From a virus, in the IMG/VR virus record IMGVR_UViG_3300030041_000009, positions 62,001 to 126,000 of that record: a stretch of DNA of 64,000 bases; one strand, given 5' to 3'. The notes under the pieces are model-generated. The model did no database searches. It was not told the origin of the DNA and saw nothing but the letters and a program-made list of their open reading frames with translations. The first letter of the stretch is position 1. Each line of letters starts with the position of its first letter. Shown piece after piece: positions 36,310 to 43,806 of the stretch. The position numbers were made by a program, and so were the translations under genes.

Positions 36310-37004
36310 TTCACTATCAATATAAATTTTATTGGATCGCCTTCATCATCAACGCTACATTCAACTTTGTTTCTCCACATTTTTTTAGAAGCCCAATTAT
36401 CTAATGATCTGAATGGACGATTCATATTTATATCATCATCAGTGAATTGATCTCTTGTTATATAAATAATCACTTTATTGTCTGATATTTCTACTTTTGT
36501 TTTCTTCTTACCTTTGTAAAATTGTTCACAATCTTGTTTTATCTTTGATAGTATTGGTAATTTTTTAGCATCAGTATTCTGTATTATTTTATTAACAAAC
36601 TGCATAGATTTATATTTAGATATTGATCCAAAAAATTCTTTAGTAAATATAAATTCTCCAACAACATAACTCCTTTGTGTATCTAAATCTAAAAATCCAT
36701 ATCTTAATGTAGAATTTTCTTTTATACCAAAAAAGAATGCTAATTTATTATCTTTTATTTGTAATAATATTTCATATGCTGATGCTAATGAGTGTTTATA
36801 TTTAAAAATATCTACATAATCTTCTATTCCTGTTATAGTTTCAGTTGAAAAAAATACATGATATTTGTATAATTTTCTATATGTATCATTCGAAATAAAA
36901 TGATAATCATGATTTGAAACTATCTGCAAATAAGTTAAAAATGAATTCTTTCCAGATAATTCATATGTTTCATTTAATGTATATTTTTTAAAATTTGTTA
37001 TCAT
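36306..37004 (-). CDS. Hypothetical protein with tag-like N-terminus
   Basis: 232 residues from the ATG at 37004 (MITNFKKYTLNETYEL); an upstream in-frame ATG at 37019 is less likely because the tag-like peptide begins at the inner one. The core is not recognised; it has a FYKGKKKTKVEISDNKVIIY stretch near 165-185. It lacks the KFN C-end. It overlaps the upstream gene by 17 bases. Confidence 0.6.
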   Translation of the reverse strand: MITNFKKYTLNETYELSGKNSFLTYLQIVSNHDYHFISNDTYRKLYKYHVFFSTETITGIEDYVDIFKYKHSLASAYEILLQIKDNKLAFFFGIKENSTLRYGFLDLDTQRSYVVGEFIFTKEFFGSISKYKSMQFVNKIIQNTDAKKLPILSKIKQDCEQFYKGKKKTKVEISDNKVIIYITRDQFTDDDINMNRPFRSLDNWASKKMWRNKVECSVDDEGDPIKFILIVK

Positions 37005-37347
37005 AATTAAATTGTTCAAATGTTTTTATGTGTTTATTCTCGCCCATTAAAGTATTAGGCACATTCTGTGAATCCGTTTGATTGAATACATTATTTTTAG
37101 TTTGAACTTTAAATTTATCATAAAGAATTTTAGCAATTTTATTAATATCTAAATCATTCATTGTTGCTTGATCGATGTAATTACTTATCTCACTTTTAAT
37201 TTCATCAGATTGATTGAAAATTTCATCATTAAATGTTTGCACATCACTTTTCTTTATTTCTTTATCTTGAGAAATTAATCTTTTGATTTCTTCTTGAACT
37301 AAATCAAAATATTTTTTTACTAAATCTTCATTTCTTGTATCTATCAT
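36988..37347 (-). CDS. Helical protein with a tag-like motif at its C-terminus
   Basis: 119 residues, helical and charged. The C-terminus GENKHIKTFEQFNYDNKF contains KTFEQFN, the same kind of motif that other genes carry at the N-terminus. First gene of the coupled run 37347 to 34588, behind a phage-type promoter. Function unknown; a role in head assembly is possible. Confidence 0.6.
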   Translation of the reverse strand: MIDTRNEDLVKKYFDLVQEEIKRLISQDKEIKKSDVQTFNDEIFNQSDEIKSEISNYIDQATMNDLDINKIAKILYDKFKVQTKNNVFNQTDSQNVPNTLMGENKHIKTFEQFNYDNKF

Positions 37348-37354
37348 AATAGAT

Positions 37355-37380
37355 GTTTTTTCTTTATATATAAATAAAAA
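37355..37380 (-). promoter_or_regulatory. Phage-type promoter motif before capsid-tagged operon
   Basis: The minus strand reads TTATTTATATATAAAGAAAA, ending about 9 bases before the ATG at 37347. It would drive seven coupled genes. Confidence 0.6.
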
Positions 37381-37437
37381 AAAACTTAAAACTATTTTTA
37401 TAATAGAACATCTAATAAAATAACGTTATATGAAAAT

Positions 37438-38565
37438 ATGAAAATTTTAATTGTGCTATCATTGCTAATTTCTTTTTTATTTATAATATCATTATTATAT
37501 TTTTTAATAAATATAGTATATTTTGAATATATAAAAAGAAGGAATTTTATAATTCTAAAAAAAAATATTGTAATATTAAATAAAAGAATAAAAAAATTAA
37601 AAAATAAAATAAATGAATTACCTGATGAATTATTAATAAAATATAATGATTCAATCTATGATAAAATAACTAAGATTGATGTGAATATAAATGTTTATAT
37701 CAAATTGAAAAATATGTATAAATCATTAATTGAATATAAACAAATTGTTAATAGTATAGATGATTCAATATATTTAATATCAAAAAGTAAATCTGATATT
37801 GAAATTTATATGCAAACTAATTATCCAAATTGTGAAAAATATATCAAATCTGAATTAAATAATCTTACCGTAGATATTAATATGAATGATAATGAGTATA
37901 CAATTAATAGAATGAAGAAGTTAATTAAAGAAAAAAACTTATTAGATAATAAATTGAATAAATCTTTAACTAAAATTGTTAAAATTAATAATATTGTTAT
38001 AGATTATCAAAACATTAATAAAAAAATTGATGAATTAACGAAAATAGATATCATATGCTATAATGATAAAAAAATATTAGAACATGCTAAAGTTGGTAAT
38101 AGATATCATAATCTTAGTAATATAAATCTTGATTATTATGCTGATAAAATGAAAAATGATTTGAATAGTAGTTTAAAATTATTAAATGATGAAGATTTTG
38201 ATAATGCTATATTATATTATGGTAATTATGTAACATGTATGTCTTTATTAAATAAATCATTTAATTGCGTAATAAATTTATTAAAAGATTATAATAATAG
38301 TAATAATTATATTAAATCTAATAGTAAAGACATAATTAATCTAACAAGCAAAATTGAAGAAAAAATATTTAAATTAGGAGTTAAAATTTGTAATAGAAAT
38401 CTATATTCAGAATATAAAAATGATATATTAATTTATAAAAAATTTTTAAATTTTGATATTATTTCTGCTGCAGAAAAACATAAAGAAATTATTAAGAATC
38501 TTGAAAAATTATTAAATGATATTGATAATAATATTATAAGTTATTATAAAAATAAAAAAGTGTAG
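37438..38565 (+). CDS. Membrane-anchored coiled-coil protein
   Basis: 375 residues. One strong N-terminal membrane segment (about 2-28, LIVLSLLISFLFIISLLYFL), then a long Lys/Asn/Ile-rich helical region with coiled-coil character. In outline it resembles EzrA-like or other inner-membrane anchored filament proteins, but no family is recognised. It is a single-gene transcript, divergent from the capsid-tagged operon, and ends in a palindromic terminator. Confidence 0.6.
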   Translation: MKILIVLSLLISFLFIISLLYFLINIVYFEYIKRRNFIILKKNIVILNKRIKKLKNKINELPDELLIKYNDSIYDKITKIDVNINVYIKLKNMYKSLIEYKQIVNSIDDSIYLISKSKSDIEIYMQTNYPNCEKYIKSELNNLTVDINMNDNEYTINRMKKLIKEKNLLDNKLNKSLTKIVKINNIVIDYQNINKKIDELTKIDIICYNDKKILEHAKVGNRYHNLSNINLDYYADKMKNDLNSSLKLLNDEDFDNAILYYGNYVTCMSLLNKSFNCVINLLKDYNNSNNYIKSNSKDIINLTSKIEEKIFKLGVKICNRNLYSEYKNDILIYKKFLNFDIISAAEKHKEIIKNLEKLLNDIDNNIISYYKNKKV

Positions 38566-38581
38566 AAATTTCTACACTTTT
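38556..38581. terminator. Palindromic bidirectional terminator inside both gene ends
   Basis: A perfect 24-base palindrome (38557-38580: AAAGTGTAGAAA and its complement) is flanked by A and T runs. It contains the last codons and TAG stops of both convergent genes, so both proteins end in KV. Confidence 0.9.
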
Positions 38582-39327
38582 GGATTTATTTTTTCAATTT
38601 TATTTTTATAGTATATAATATATGCATTATTAAAATAAAAATTTTTCATTAAATCTTTATAATAATAGTCTTTAATTTTAGTTAAATCTCCTCTAATACT
38701 AGCTGTATTATTTAGAAATAATTTTATTTCTATTTTACCAATATTCTGCCAATCGCCAGTTCTATGTTTTATCTCAATACATTTTTCATTAAATATTAAT
38801 TCGTAAAAACTTTCAAAATTATCATAATCATCTTTAAAATTTATTTTTATTGAGTTTTTATCTAAATTATAAACATCTACATTTAGATAATTTTTATTGA
38901 ATTTGAAATCTTTATCAATAAGATTATATTTATTTTTGAATTTGAACCAATCAATGACAGTATTTATACTTTCACAGTTATTTTCAGGAGGTTTACCTCT
39001 ATCATCATATTTTAATGAAAAAATATTTTTTATAAATTCATTAATTTTATCATCAGGATTAAATTTAGAAAAATGATTCATCACTTCTTTTTCAACTTCT
39101 GAATAATTTTTTATATCATAAAGATTACGATAAAAATTATCAGGTATATCTAATTTTAATGTATTGTATTTTTGTACAATTTTTTGAATTTTATTTTGGT
39201 GATAATCATCTCTTCTACTTATATATCCAAATCCTTGATCATATATAGCATCAAATACTTTATTTAAATCAGATTCTGATTTAATTTGAGGCATTTTGAA
39301 TTCTTCTTTTTCTTTATTATTTTCCAT
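38572..39327 (-). CDS. Hypothetical acidic protein
   Basis: 251 residues, not recognised. Begins MENNKEKEEFKMPQIKSESDLN. Central DDRGKPPENNCESINTVIDWF near 108-128, then a beta-rich half (IEIKHRTGDWQNIGKIEIKLF). No signal peptide or membrane segment. It is read from a shared bidirectional promoter at 39342-39366 and ends in the palindromic terminator. Confidence 0.6.
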   Translation of the reverse strand: MENNKEKEEFKMPQIKSESDLNKVFDAIYDQGFGYISRRDDYHQNKIQKIVQKYNTLKLDIPDNFYRNLYDIKNYSEVEKEVMNHFSKFNPDDKINEFIKNIFSLKYDDRGKPPENNCESINTVIDWFKFKNKYNLIDKDFKFNKNYLNVDVYNLDKNSIKINFKDDYDNFESFYELIFNEKCIEIKHRTGDWQNIGKIEIKLFLNNTASIRGDLTKIKDYYYKDLMKNFYFNNAYIIYYKNKIEKINPKV

Positions 39328-39341
39328 TAAATTTGAATTTC

Positions 39342-39366
39342 ATTTTTTTATATATATTAAAAAAAG
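39342..39366. promoter_or_regulatory. Bidirectional phage-type promoter motif
   Basis: TTTTTTTATATATATTAAAA is nearly self-complementary, so it gives the shared motif on both strands. It lies between the divergent genes at 39327 and 39381. It decides the start of the plus-strand gene, because a longer frame from 39333 would include the motif. Confidence 0.5.
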
Positions 39367-39380
39367 AATATCAATTTTTT

Positions 39381-39776
39381 ATGTTAAACAAATATTTAGA
39401 TTTTATAAATGAAAATTTTAATATAGCTGAAGGTTATGTAAGTCATCCAACTGTTATATACTGGAATGAAAATGTAAATGATGTATTAAATGATGAGTGG
39501 TTTGATATATCAGTTAGTAGATATGGTTATCCTATATATATTATTAAATTTAGAATTGGAAATGATAAAAATGATACTCATAATTATTATCAAGCAGTAC
39601 TTGAAAATAAAGGATCAAATGATATTTATTATATGGAAAATCCTGAACCTTTTATTGCTAAATTTAAAACAGAATTTTCAAAAAATTCGTTAGAATATAT
39701 AAATAATATGAAATATGATCCAAAAGCACTAGGTGATTTGAGTTCTATTAGAGCATCAGCAAAATTTAATTTATAA
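39381..39776 (+). CDS. Capsid-tagged protein (N-tag MLNKYLDFINENF, C-end KFNL)
   Basis: 131 residues from the ATG at 39381, chosen because the tag starts there and the promoter lies upstream. Core not recognised; it has DEWFDISVSRYGYPIYIIKF near 35-55 and ends ASAKFNL. Single-gene transcript followed by a hairpin. Packaging is inferred from the tag. Confidence 0.6.
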   Translation: MLNKYLDFINENFNIAEGYVSHPTVIYWNENVNDVLNDEWFDISVSRYGYPIYIIKFRIGNDKNDTHNYYQAVLENKGSNDIYYMENPEPFIAKFKTEFSKNSLEYINNMKYDPKALGDLSSIRASAKFNL

Positions 39777-39804
39777 AAAAGTTCAGAAAAATCTGAACTT
39801 TTTA
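39775..39804. terminator. Bidirectional terminator
   Basis: AAGTTCAGA and TCTGAACTT around a short A-rich loop with flanking A and T runs, between convergent genes ending at 39776 and 39806. Confidence 0.85.
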
Positions 39805-39805
39805 T

Positions 39806-40507
39806 TTAAATATTATGTTTTATTATTTTTAAAAATTTTGGATTAAAACTATCATAGGTATAAAAACCGTTACTATAATTAGGATCAGTATGAATAATAT
39901 TTTTATCACTCATTTCTACCTCATATAAATTATAATTTCTATTTATATCTTTTAACTTATCATCGTATTTTAATGATTTTAATAATTTATCGCAATCATT
40001 AATATTTCTAAATAAATATATTCTTTCAGGATATTCACCTTTTCTATTATGAGTTTTTACTAATAATCCAATTCTATTTATTTTATCTTCATTATTAACT
40101 GGAGATAAATGATATGCAACATTAGGAACCTTTATATCATTTTTATAAAAACCATCATCATATTTAGCTTCAAATATAATTTTAATTGATTTATATTTAT
40201 TTGATAAATACTTTTTATCAAATTTAAACCCATTTTTACCAATATTATTTTCAACTGTTATATATGATGAAAAATAACCTAATTGATCTTCAATATAATC
40301 AATAATATATTCAAAATCAACGAAATCAAAATTATTAGTATTTAATAATGTAAGATCAAATTTTAATTTACTATAAATTTTTATTTTAAATTTAAATCCA
40401 ATTAAATATAATTCTCTTTCTAAACTACTTTCACAATTAATTATATTATGAGTTCTGATTAATCCTTCTTTGATTAATTCTACATATTCTTTATAATTAT
40501 CTATCAT
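39806..40507 (-). CDS. Putative ADP-ribosyltransferase-fold protein, tagged (copy B)
   Basis: 233 residues. Starts MIDNYKEYVELIKEGLIRTH, tag-like. The C-terminal half has AYHLSPVNNEDKINRIGL (about 127-144), PERIYLFRNIND (about 154-165), YEVEMSDK and TDPNYSNGFYTYDSF (about 211-225), the pattern also seen at 12581, consistent with a Tpt1/KptA-like ADP-ribosyltransferase fold. It is a tandem duplicate of the next gene upstream, about 75-80% identical over long stretches by eye. The last residues KHNI recall the KFNI end. Confidence 0.5.
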   Translation of the reverse strand: MIDNYKEYVELIKEGLIRTHNIINCESSLERELYLIGFKFKIKIYSKLKFDLTLLNTNNFDFVDFEYIIDYIEDQLGYFSSYITVENNIGKNGFKFDKKYLSNKYKSIKIIFEAKYDDGFYKNDIKVPNVAYHLSPVNNEDKINRIGLLVKTHNRKGEYPERIYLFRNINDCDKLLKSLKYDDKLKDINRNYNLYEVEMSDKNIIHTDPNYSNGFYTYDSFNPKFLKIIKHNI

Positions 40508-40517
40508 TAATTAAATA

Positions 40518-41213
40518 TTATGTTTTTATTATTTTTAAAAATTTTGGATTAAAACTATCATAGGTATAAAAACCGTTACTGTAATTAGGATCAGTATGTA
40601 TAATATTTTTATCACTCATTTCAACCTCATATAAATTATAATTTTTATTTATACCTTTTAATTTATCATCAATTTTAAGCGAATTTAATAAATCATCATA
40701 TTCATTAATATCAGCAAATAAATATATTCTTTCAGGATGTTCACCTTTTCTATTATATGCCTTTACGCATAATCCATTTTTATTTATTTTATCTTCATTA
40801 TCAACTGGTGATAAGTGATATGCAATTTTAGGAACTTTTATAATATTTTTATAAAATCCATCATCGTACTTAGCTTCAAAATTTATCTTAATTGATTTAT
40901 ATTTATTTGATAAATACTTTTTATCAAATTTAAACCCATTTTTACCAATATTATTTTCAACTGTTATATATGAAGGATAATATCCTAATTGTTTTTCAAT
41001 ATAATTAACAATATATTCAAGATAATCATTATCAATAATATTAGTTTTATATAATGATAGATCAAATTTTAATTTATTGTAAATTTTTATTTCAAATTTA
41101 ATCCCAATTAAATATAACTCTCTTTCTAAACTACCTTCATATGTTATTATATTATGAGTTCTAATTAGTCCTTCTTTTATTAGTTCTACATATTCATTAT
41201 ATGTTTCTATCAT
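40518..41213 (-). CDS. Putative ADP-ribosyltransferase-fold protein, tagged (copy A)
   Basis: 231 residues, MIETYNEYVELIKEGLIRTH at the start. Same motif order as its duplicate: AYHLSPVDNEDKINKNGL, PERIYLFADINE, YEVEMSDKNII, NGFYTYDSF. Candidate catalytic positions are the His of YHLSP and an acidic residue near the end. It is 10 bases upstream of copy B. Targets cannot be inferred; RNA, protein or NAD-dependent chemistry are all possible. Confidence 0.5.
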   Translation of the reverse strand: MIETYNEYVELIKEGLIRTHNIITYEGSLERELYLIGIKFEIKIYNKLKFDLSLYKTNIIDNDYLEYIVNYIEKQLGYYPSYITVENNIGKNGFKFDKKYLSNKYKSIKINFEAKYDDGFYKNIIKVPKIAYHLSPVDNEDKINKNGLCVKAYNRKGEHPERIYLFADINEYDDLLNSLKIDDKLKGINKNYNLYEVEMSDKNIIHTDPNYSNGFYTYDSFNPKFLKIIKT

Positions 41214-41231
41214 ATTTTATATTTATAATTT

Positions 41232-42074
41232 TTAAATCGCTAATTCCAAAGGAGATTTAATTTTTTCAATTCCTTCTATTCCAGTAATTTCAAAATCATT
41301 AATATTATAATCATAAAAGTTTTTATTCTCTTTTAATATTAATTTTGACTGTGTATCTAATGGAGTTCTTTGTAATAATTCTTCTAAAGCATCAAAATGC
41401 CTATCATAAACATGTAAGTTTTGCATTAAATGGCAAAACTTACCAACTTTATATCCAAGATGTCCAGCAATCATCATTTGAAATGCCACATACTGAATTT
41501 TGTTAATAAATCCTGAAGTTAAATAATCATTTGATCTTTGCGTTAATGTCATATCTAAATAATATTCATTGTTTACTTTTCTAACTGACCACAATGTTTC
41601 ATATGCACAAGGATATAATCCTTTTGTTTCATCAAAATCTTCATATTGATACATGTTAATTATATGACGCCTACCAAATGGATCATTTTTTAATCCATCT
41701 AATAATTTATTCATTAAATTATATTTCTTAATAGTATAACCGTACCTGGATCCAATTGTTAAATCACCGACATTCCATTCATCCCACCAAGTGACTCCAA
41801 GCTCATGTGCCACATCTAATGAATTTGTTTGTTTTTGATATATCCAGAAAATCTCTTTTATTCCAGTTTTTATAGCTGTATTTCTCAGTGTTGGAATTGG
41901 AAACTCACCTTTTGAAATGTCATATTCTTCAAATACTTGAGTTATAAATTTTGTATATGCCTCAGTACCATCTTTATATCTTGGCCTTGGATTTTCATCA
42001 AAAGAACCTTCATTTTTTATTCTGTTTAAATTTTCAATGTAATATTTATCTGCTTTATTCATTTTCATTTTCAT
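41232..42074 (-). CDS. thyA: Thymidylate synthase (ThyA-type)
   Basis: 280 residues. Catalytic Cys in LYPCAYETLW (about 150-159), phosphate-binding Arg pair in FGRRHIINMY (about 132-141), QRSNDYLTSGFINKIQY (about 177-193) with the dUMP-selecting Asn, and NLHVYDRHFDAL (about 218-229). The Asn argues for dUMP methylation over dCMP hydroxymethylation, where Asp is usual. It makes dTMP from dUMP and methylene-tetrahydrofolate, fitting a phage with a very AT-rich genome. A small gene overlaps its start. Confidence 0.9.
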   Translation of the reverse strand: MKMKMNKADKYYIENLNRIKNEGSFDENPRPRYKDGTEAYTKFITQVFEEYDISKGEFPIPTLRNTAIKTGIKEIFWIYQKQTNSLDVAHELGVTWWDEWNVGDLTIGSRYGYTIKKYNLMNKLLDGLKNDPFGRRHIINMYQYEDFDETKGLYPCAYETLWSVRKVNNEYYLDMTLTQRSNDYLTSGFINKIQYVAFQMMIAGHLGYKVGKFCHLMQNLHVYDRHFDALEELLQRTPLDTQSKLILKENKNFYDYNINDFEITGIEGIEKIKSPLELAI

Positions 42075-42213
42075 TATTTTTTAAATTTTCTTTAAGATAT
42101 TCTTCATATATAAATAATGATATTTCACTTATTTGATAAGTAGAATAATTATTTAAATCATCAATTTCATTATCAGTTAATTTTTTTGGTTCTACTCTTT
42201 CATTTGTTTTCAT
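42055..42213 (-). CDS. Small acidic protein overlapping thyA start
   Basis: 52 residues, MKTNERVEPKKLTDNEIDDL at the start, ending in an NENENE run. It overlaps the first codons of thyA by 20 bases and lies 16 bases after the Dam gene. Acidic and helical; not recognised. Confidence 0.55.
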   Translation of the reverse strand: MKTNERVEPKKLTDNEIDDLNNYSTYQISEISLFIYEEYLKENLKNNENENE

Positions 42214-42228
42214 ATTATTTATTATTTT

Positions 42229-43050
42229 TTAAAAATTTAAATAAAGAGATTCACTAATTATTGTATCATTACTTGCTTCTTTTATTCTTCTAAATGAAGA
42301 ATTTCCAGATATTAAATATTCATGCCGTTTATAATTATTTGGTCCAAAATGTTCTATTTTATCATCATTTATTTTTCCATTATATGATAAAATCCATTTG
42401 GATGATAATAAATCTAACCAATTTATAAATTTTTCAGAATTAAATCCACCATAATACATACCTTTGGTATTTTGATAAGGCGGATCCATATAAATTATAT
42501 CATTTTCATTTGATTTTATATTTTCATAACTTTCTTGTGAAAATATAATATTTTTAGAATTGAATAATTTGTTATATTTTTTTATAATTTTATCAACAGA
42601 TTCTGGCATCATTCCACTTCTTGTGAAATGACAACTGGAATTAAACTTACCACTTTGATTCCATCTTGGTAATCCAGAAGTTACAGTCCTCATAATAAAA
42701 TAGAAATCTTCTGACTTTTTATTTTCATTAAAATTATTTCTTATTTCATTAAAATATTCTTTTCTATGCTGTATATCATCATCTATATTAAATTCCTTAT
42801 AATGATTATTATATGTATCTATAAGTAAATCAGGATCATTCATTATTAATTGATAAATACCTATTAATTCCTTATTAATATCAGATAAATAGTAACTATT
42901 GACCTCAATATCACTTTCTAATAATTTTAAAAATACAGATCCTCCTCCTAAAAATGGCTCTCTGTATGTGTCTATTTTTTTAGGAAAATAATTTATTATA
43001 TTTTTTGCTTGGGAATCTTTCGATCCTGACCATTTCATTAATTTGCTCAT
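42229..43050 (-). CDS. dam: Dam-type DNA adenine methyltransferase
   Basis: 273 residues. MKWSGSKDSQAKNIINYFP at the start, the AdoMet motif FLGGGSVFL (about 34-42), catalytic DPPY in IIYMDPPYQNTKG (about 180-192). This layout is class alpha, like T4 and host Dam, which methylate adenine in GATC. The phage may use it to avoid host restriction. It sits between thyA and small genes that lead to a glycosyltransferase, a DNA-modification neighbourhood. Confidence 0.9.
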   Translation of the reverse strand: MSKLMKWSGSKDSQAKNIINYFPKKIDTYREPFLGGGSVFLKLLESDIEVNSYYLSDINKELIGIYQLIMNDPDLLIDTYNNHYKEFNIDDDIQHRKEYFNEIRNNFNENKKSEDFYFIMRTVTSGLPRWNQSGKFNSSCHFTRSGMMPESVDKIIKKYNKLFNSKNIIFSQESYENIKSNENDIIYMDPPYQNTKGMYYGGFNSEKFINWLDLLSSKWILSYNGKINDDKIEHFGPNNYKRHEYLISGNSSFRRIKEASNDTIISESLYLNF

Positions 43051-43074
43051 TTTAATATTTTTTATATTATCTGT

Positions 43075-43437
43075 TTATTCATCTTTATCTTCTAATATTC
43101 TTATTTTTAATTCCCTTAATAATTTATTCCAATATGGTTTAACGTCATCATAGTGTATATCTTTTATTATTTTATTAATATCATTTACTATATCATAAAA
43201 ATTATTAGAATATGTATTTCCAGCTATTGGATAAATAACTTCAATATTATTATCTCCTGTTTGTATCGGTAAATACAGTTCACGTATAGTATAATTTTCT
43301 TTTAATTCTTCATCTGATGATAAATTACCAGATTCAATATAACTCATTATCATCTCTTCTGCTTGCTGTCTTGTTAACCCTGATATATTTATTTTATATA
43401 CTATTATTATTAGTTCATTTTTCATTCGATATTTCAT
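43075..43437 (-). CDS. Hypothetical protein upstream of dam
   Basis: 120 residues (or 116 from the ATG at 43425). ISGLTRQQAEEMIMSYIESG near 18-37 is a pattern I have seen in small phage proteins of unknown function. Rest helical and beta mixed, acidic end. It overlaps the upstream small gene by 23 bases. Confidence 0.6.
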   Translation of the reverse strand: MKYRMKNELIIIVYKINISGLTRQQAEEMIMSYIESGNLSSDEELKENYTIRELYLPIQTGDNNIEVIYPIAGNTYSNNFYDIVNDINKIIKDIHYDDVKPYWNKLLRELKIRILEDKDE

Positions 43438-43603
43438 TTAATTTTTCTAATTTATCTTTTCTTGTGACCGTATCAACAATTAAAATAGTTTGACCATCTC
43501 CAGTCGAAATCTTTTCTATTATAGATTTACAATCTTTTAATTCTCTATTTATATCATTAATTTTTTGCTTAGCATCATATCCTATATAAATTGCTTTTAA
43601 CAT
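43415..43603 (-). CDS. Small protein, tandem paralogue
   Basis: 62 residues. MLKAIYIGYDAKQKINDINR, then STGDGQTILIVDTVTRKDKLEKLNEISNEK. It shares most positions with the 63-residue neighbour upstream. Small alpha/beta fold, unknown function. Confidence 0.6.
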   Translation of the reverse strand: MLKAIYIGYDAKQKINDINRELKDCKSIIEKISTGDGQTILIVDTVTRKDKLEKLNEISNEK

Positions 43604-43612
43604 ATTTTTTAA

Positions 43613-43804
43613 TTATTTTTTATTTGATATTTCATTTAATTTTTCTAATTTTTCTTTTCTTGAAAAAATATCAACTATTAAAACTGTTCCATATCCAGTT
43701 GACATTTCTTTAATTATAGATTTGCATTCTTTTAACTCTCTATTTAATTCTTCCAGATCACTTTGTTTTCCATAATCTCCTCTTACAAATATTGCTTTTA
43801 TCAT
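43613..43804 (-). CDS. Small protein, tandem paralogue
   Basis: 63 residues. MIKAIFVRGDYGKQSDLEEL, then STGYGTVLIVDIFSRKEKLEK. Paralogue of the gene just downstream, 9 bases apart. It lies 2 bases after the glycosyltransferase stop, so the four genes 45024 to 43075 are probably one transcript. Confidence 0.6.
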   Translation of the reverse strand: MIKAIFVRGDYGKQSDLEELNRELKECKSIIKEMSTGYGTVLIVDIFSRKEKLEKLNEISNKK

Positions 43805-43806
43805 AA

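Noticed and set aside
38563-38565. Recoded TAG stop (as in some large gut phages)
   Set aside because: TAG terminates genes at sensible ends here, for example in the palindromic terminator for both convergent genes and at 59544-59546, and long genes are closed in the standard code.
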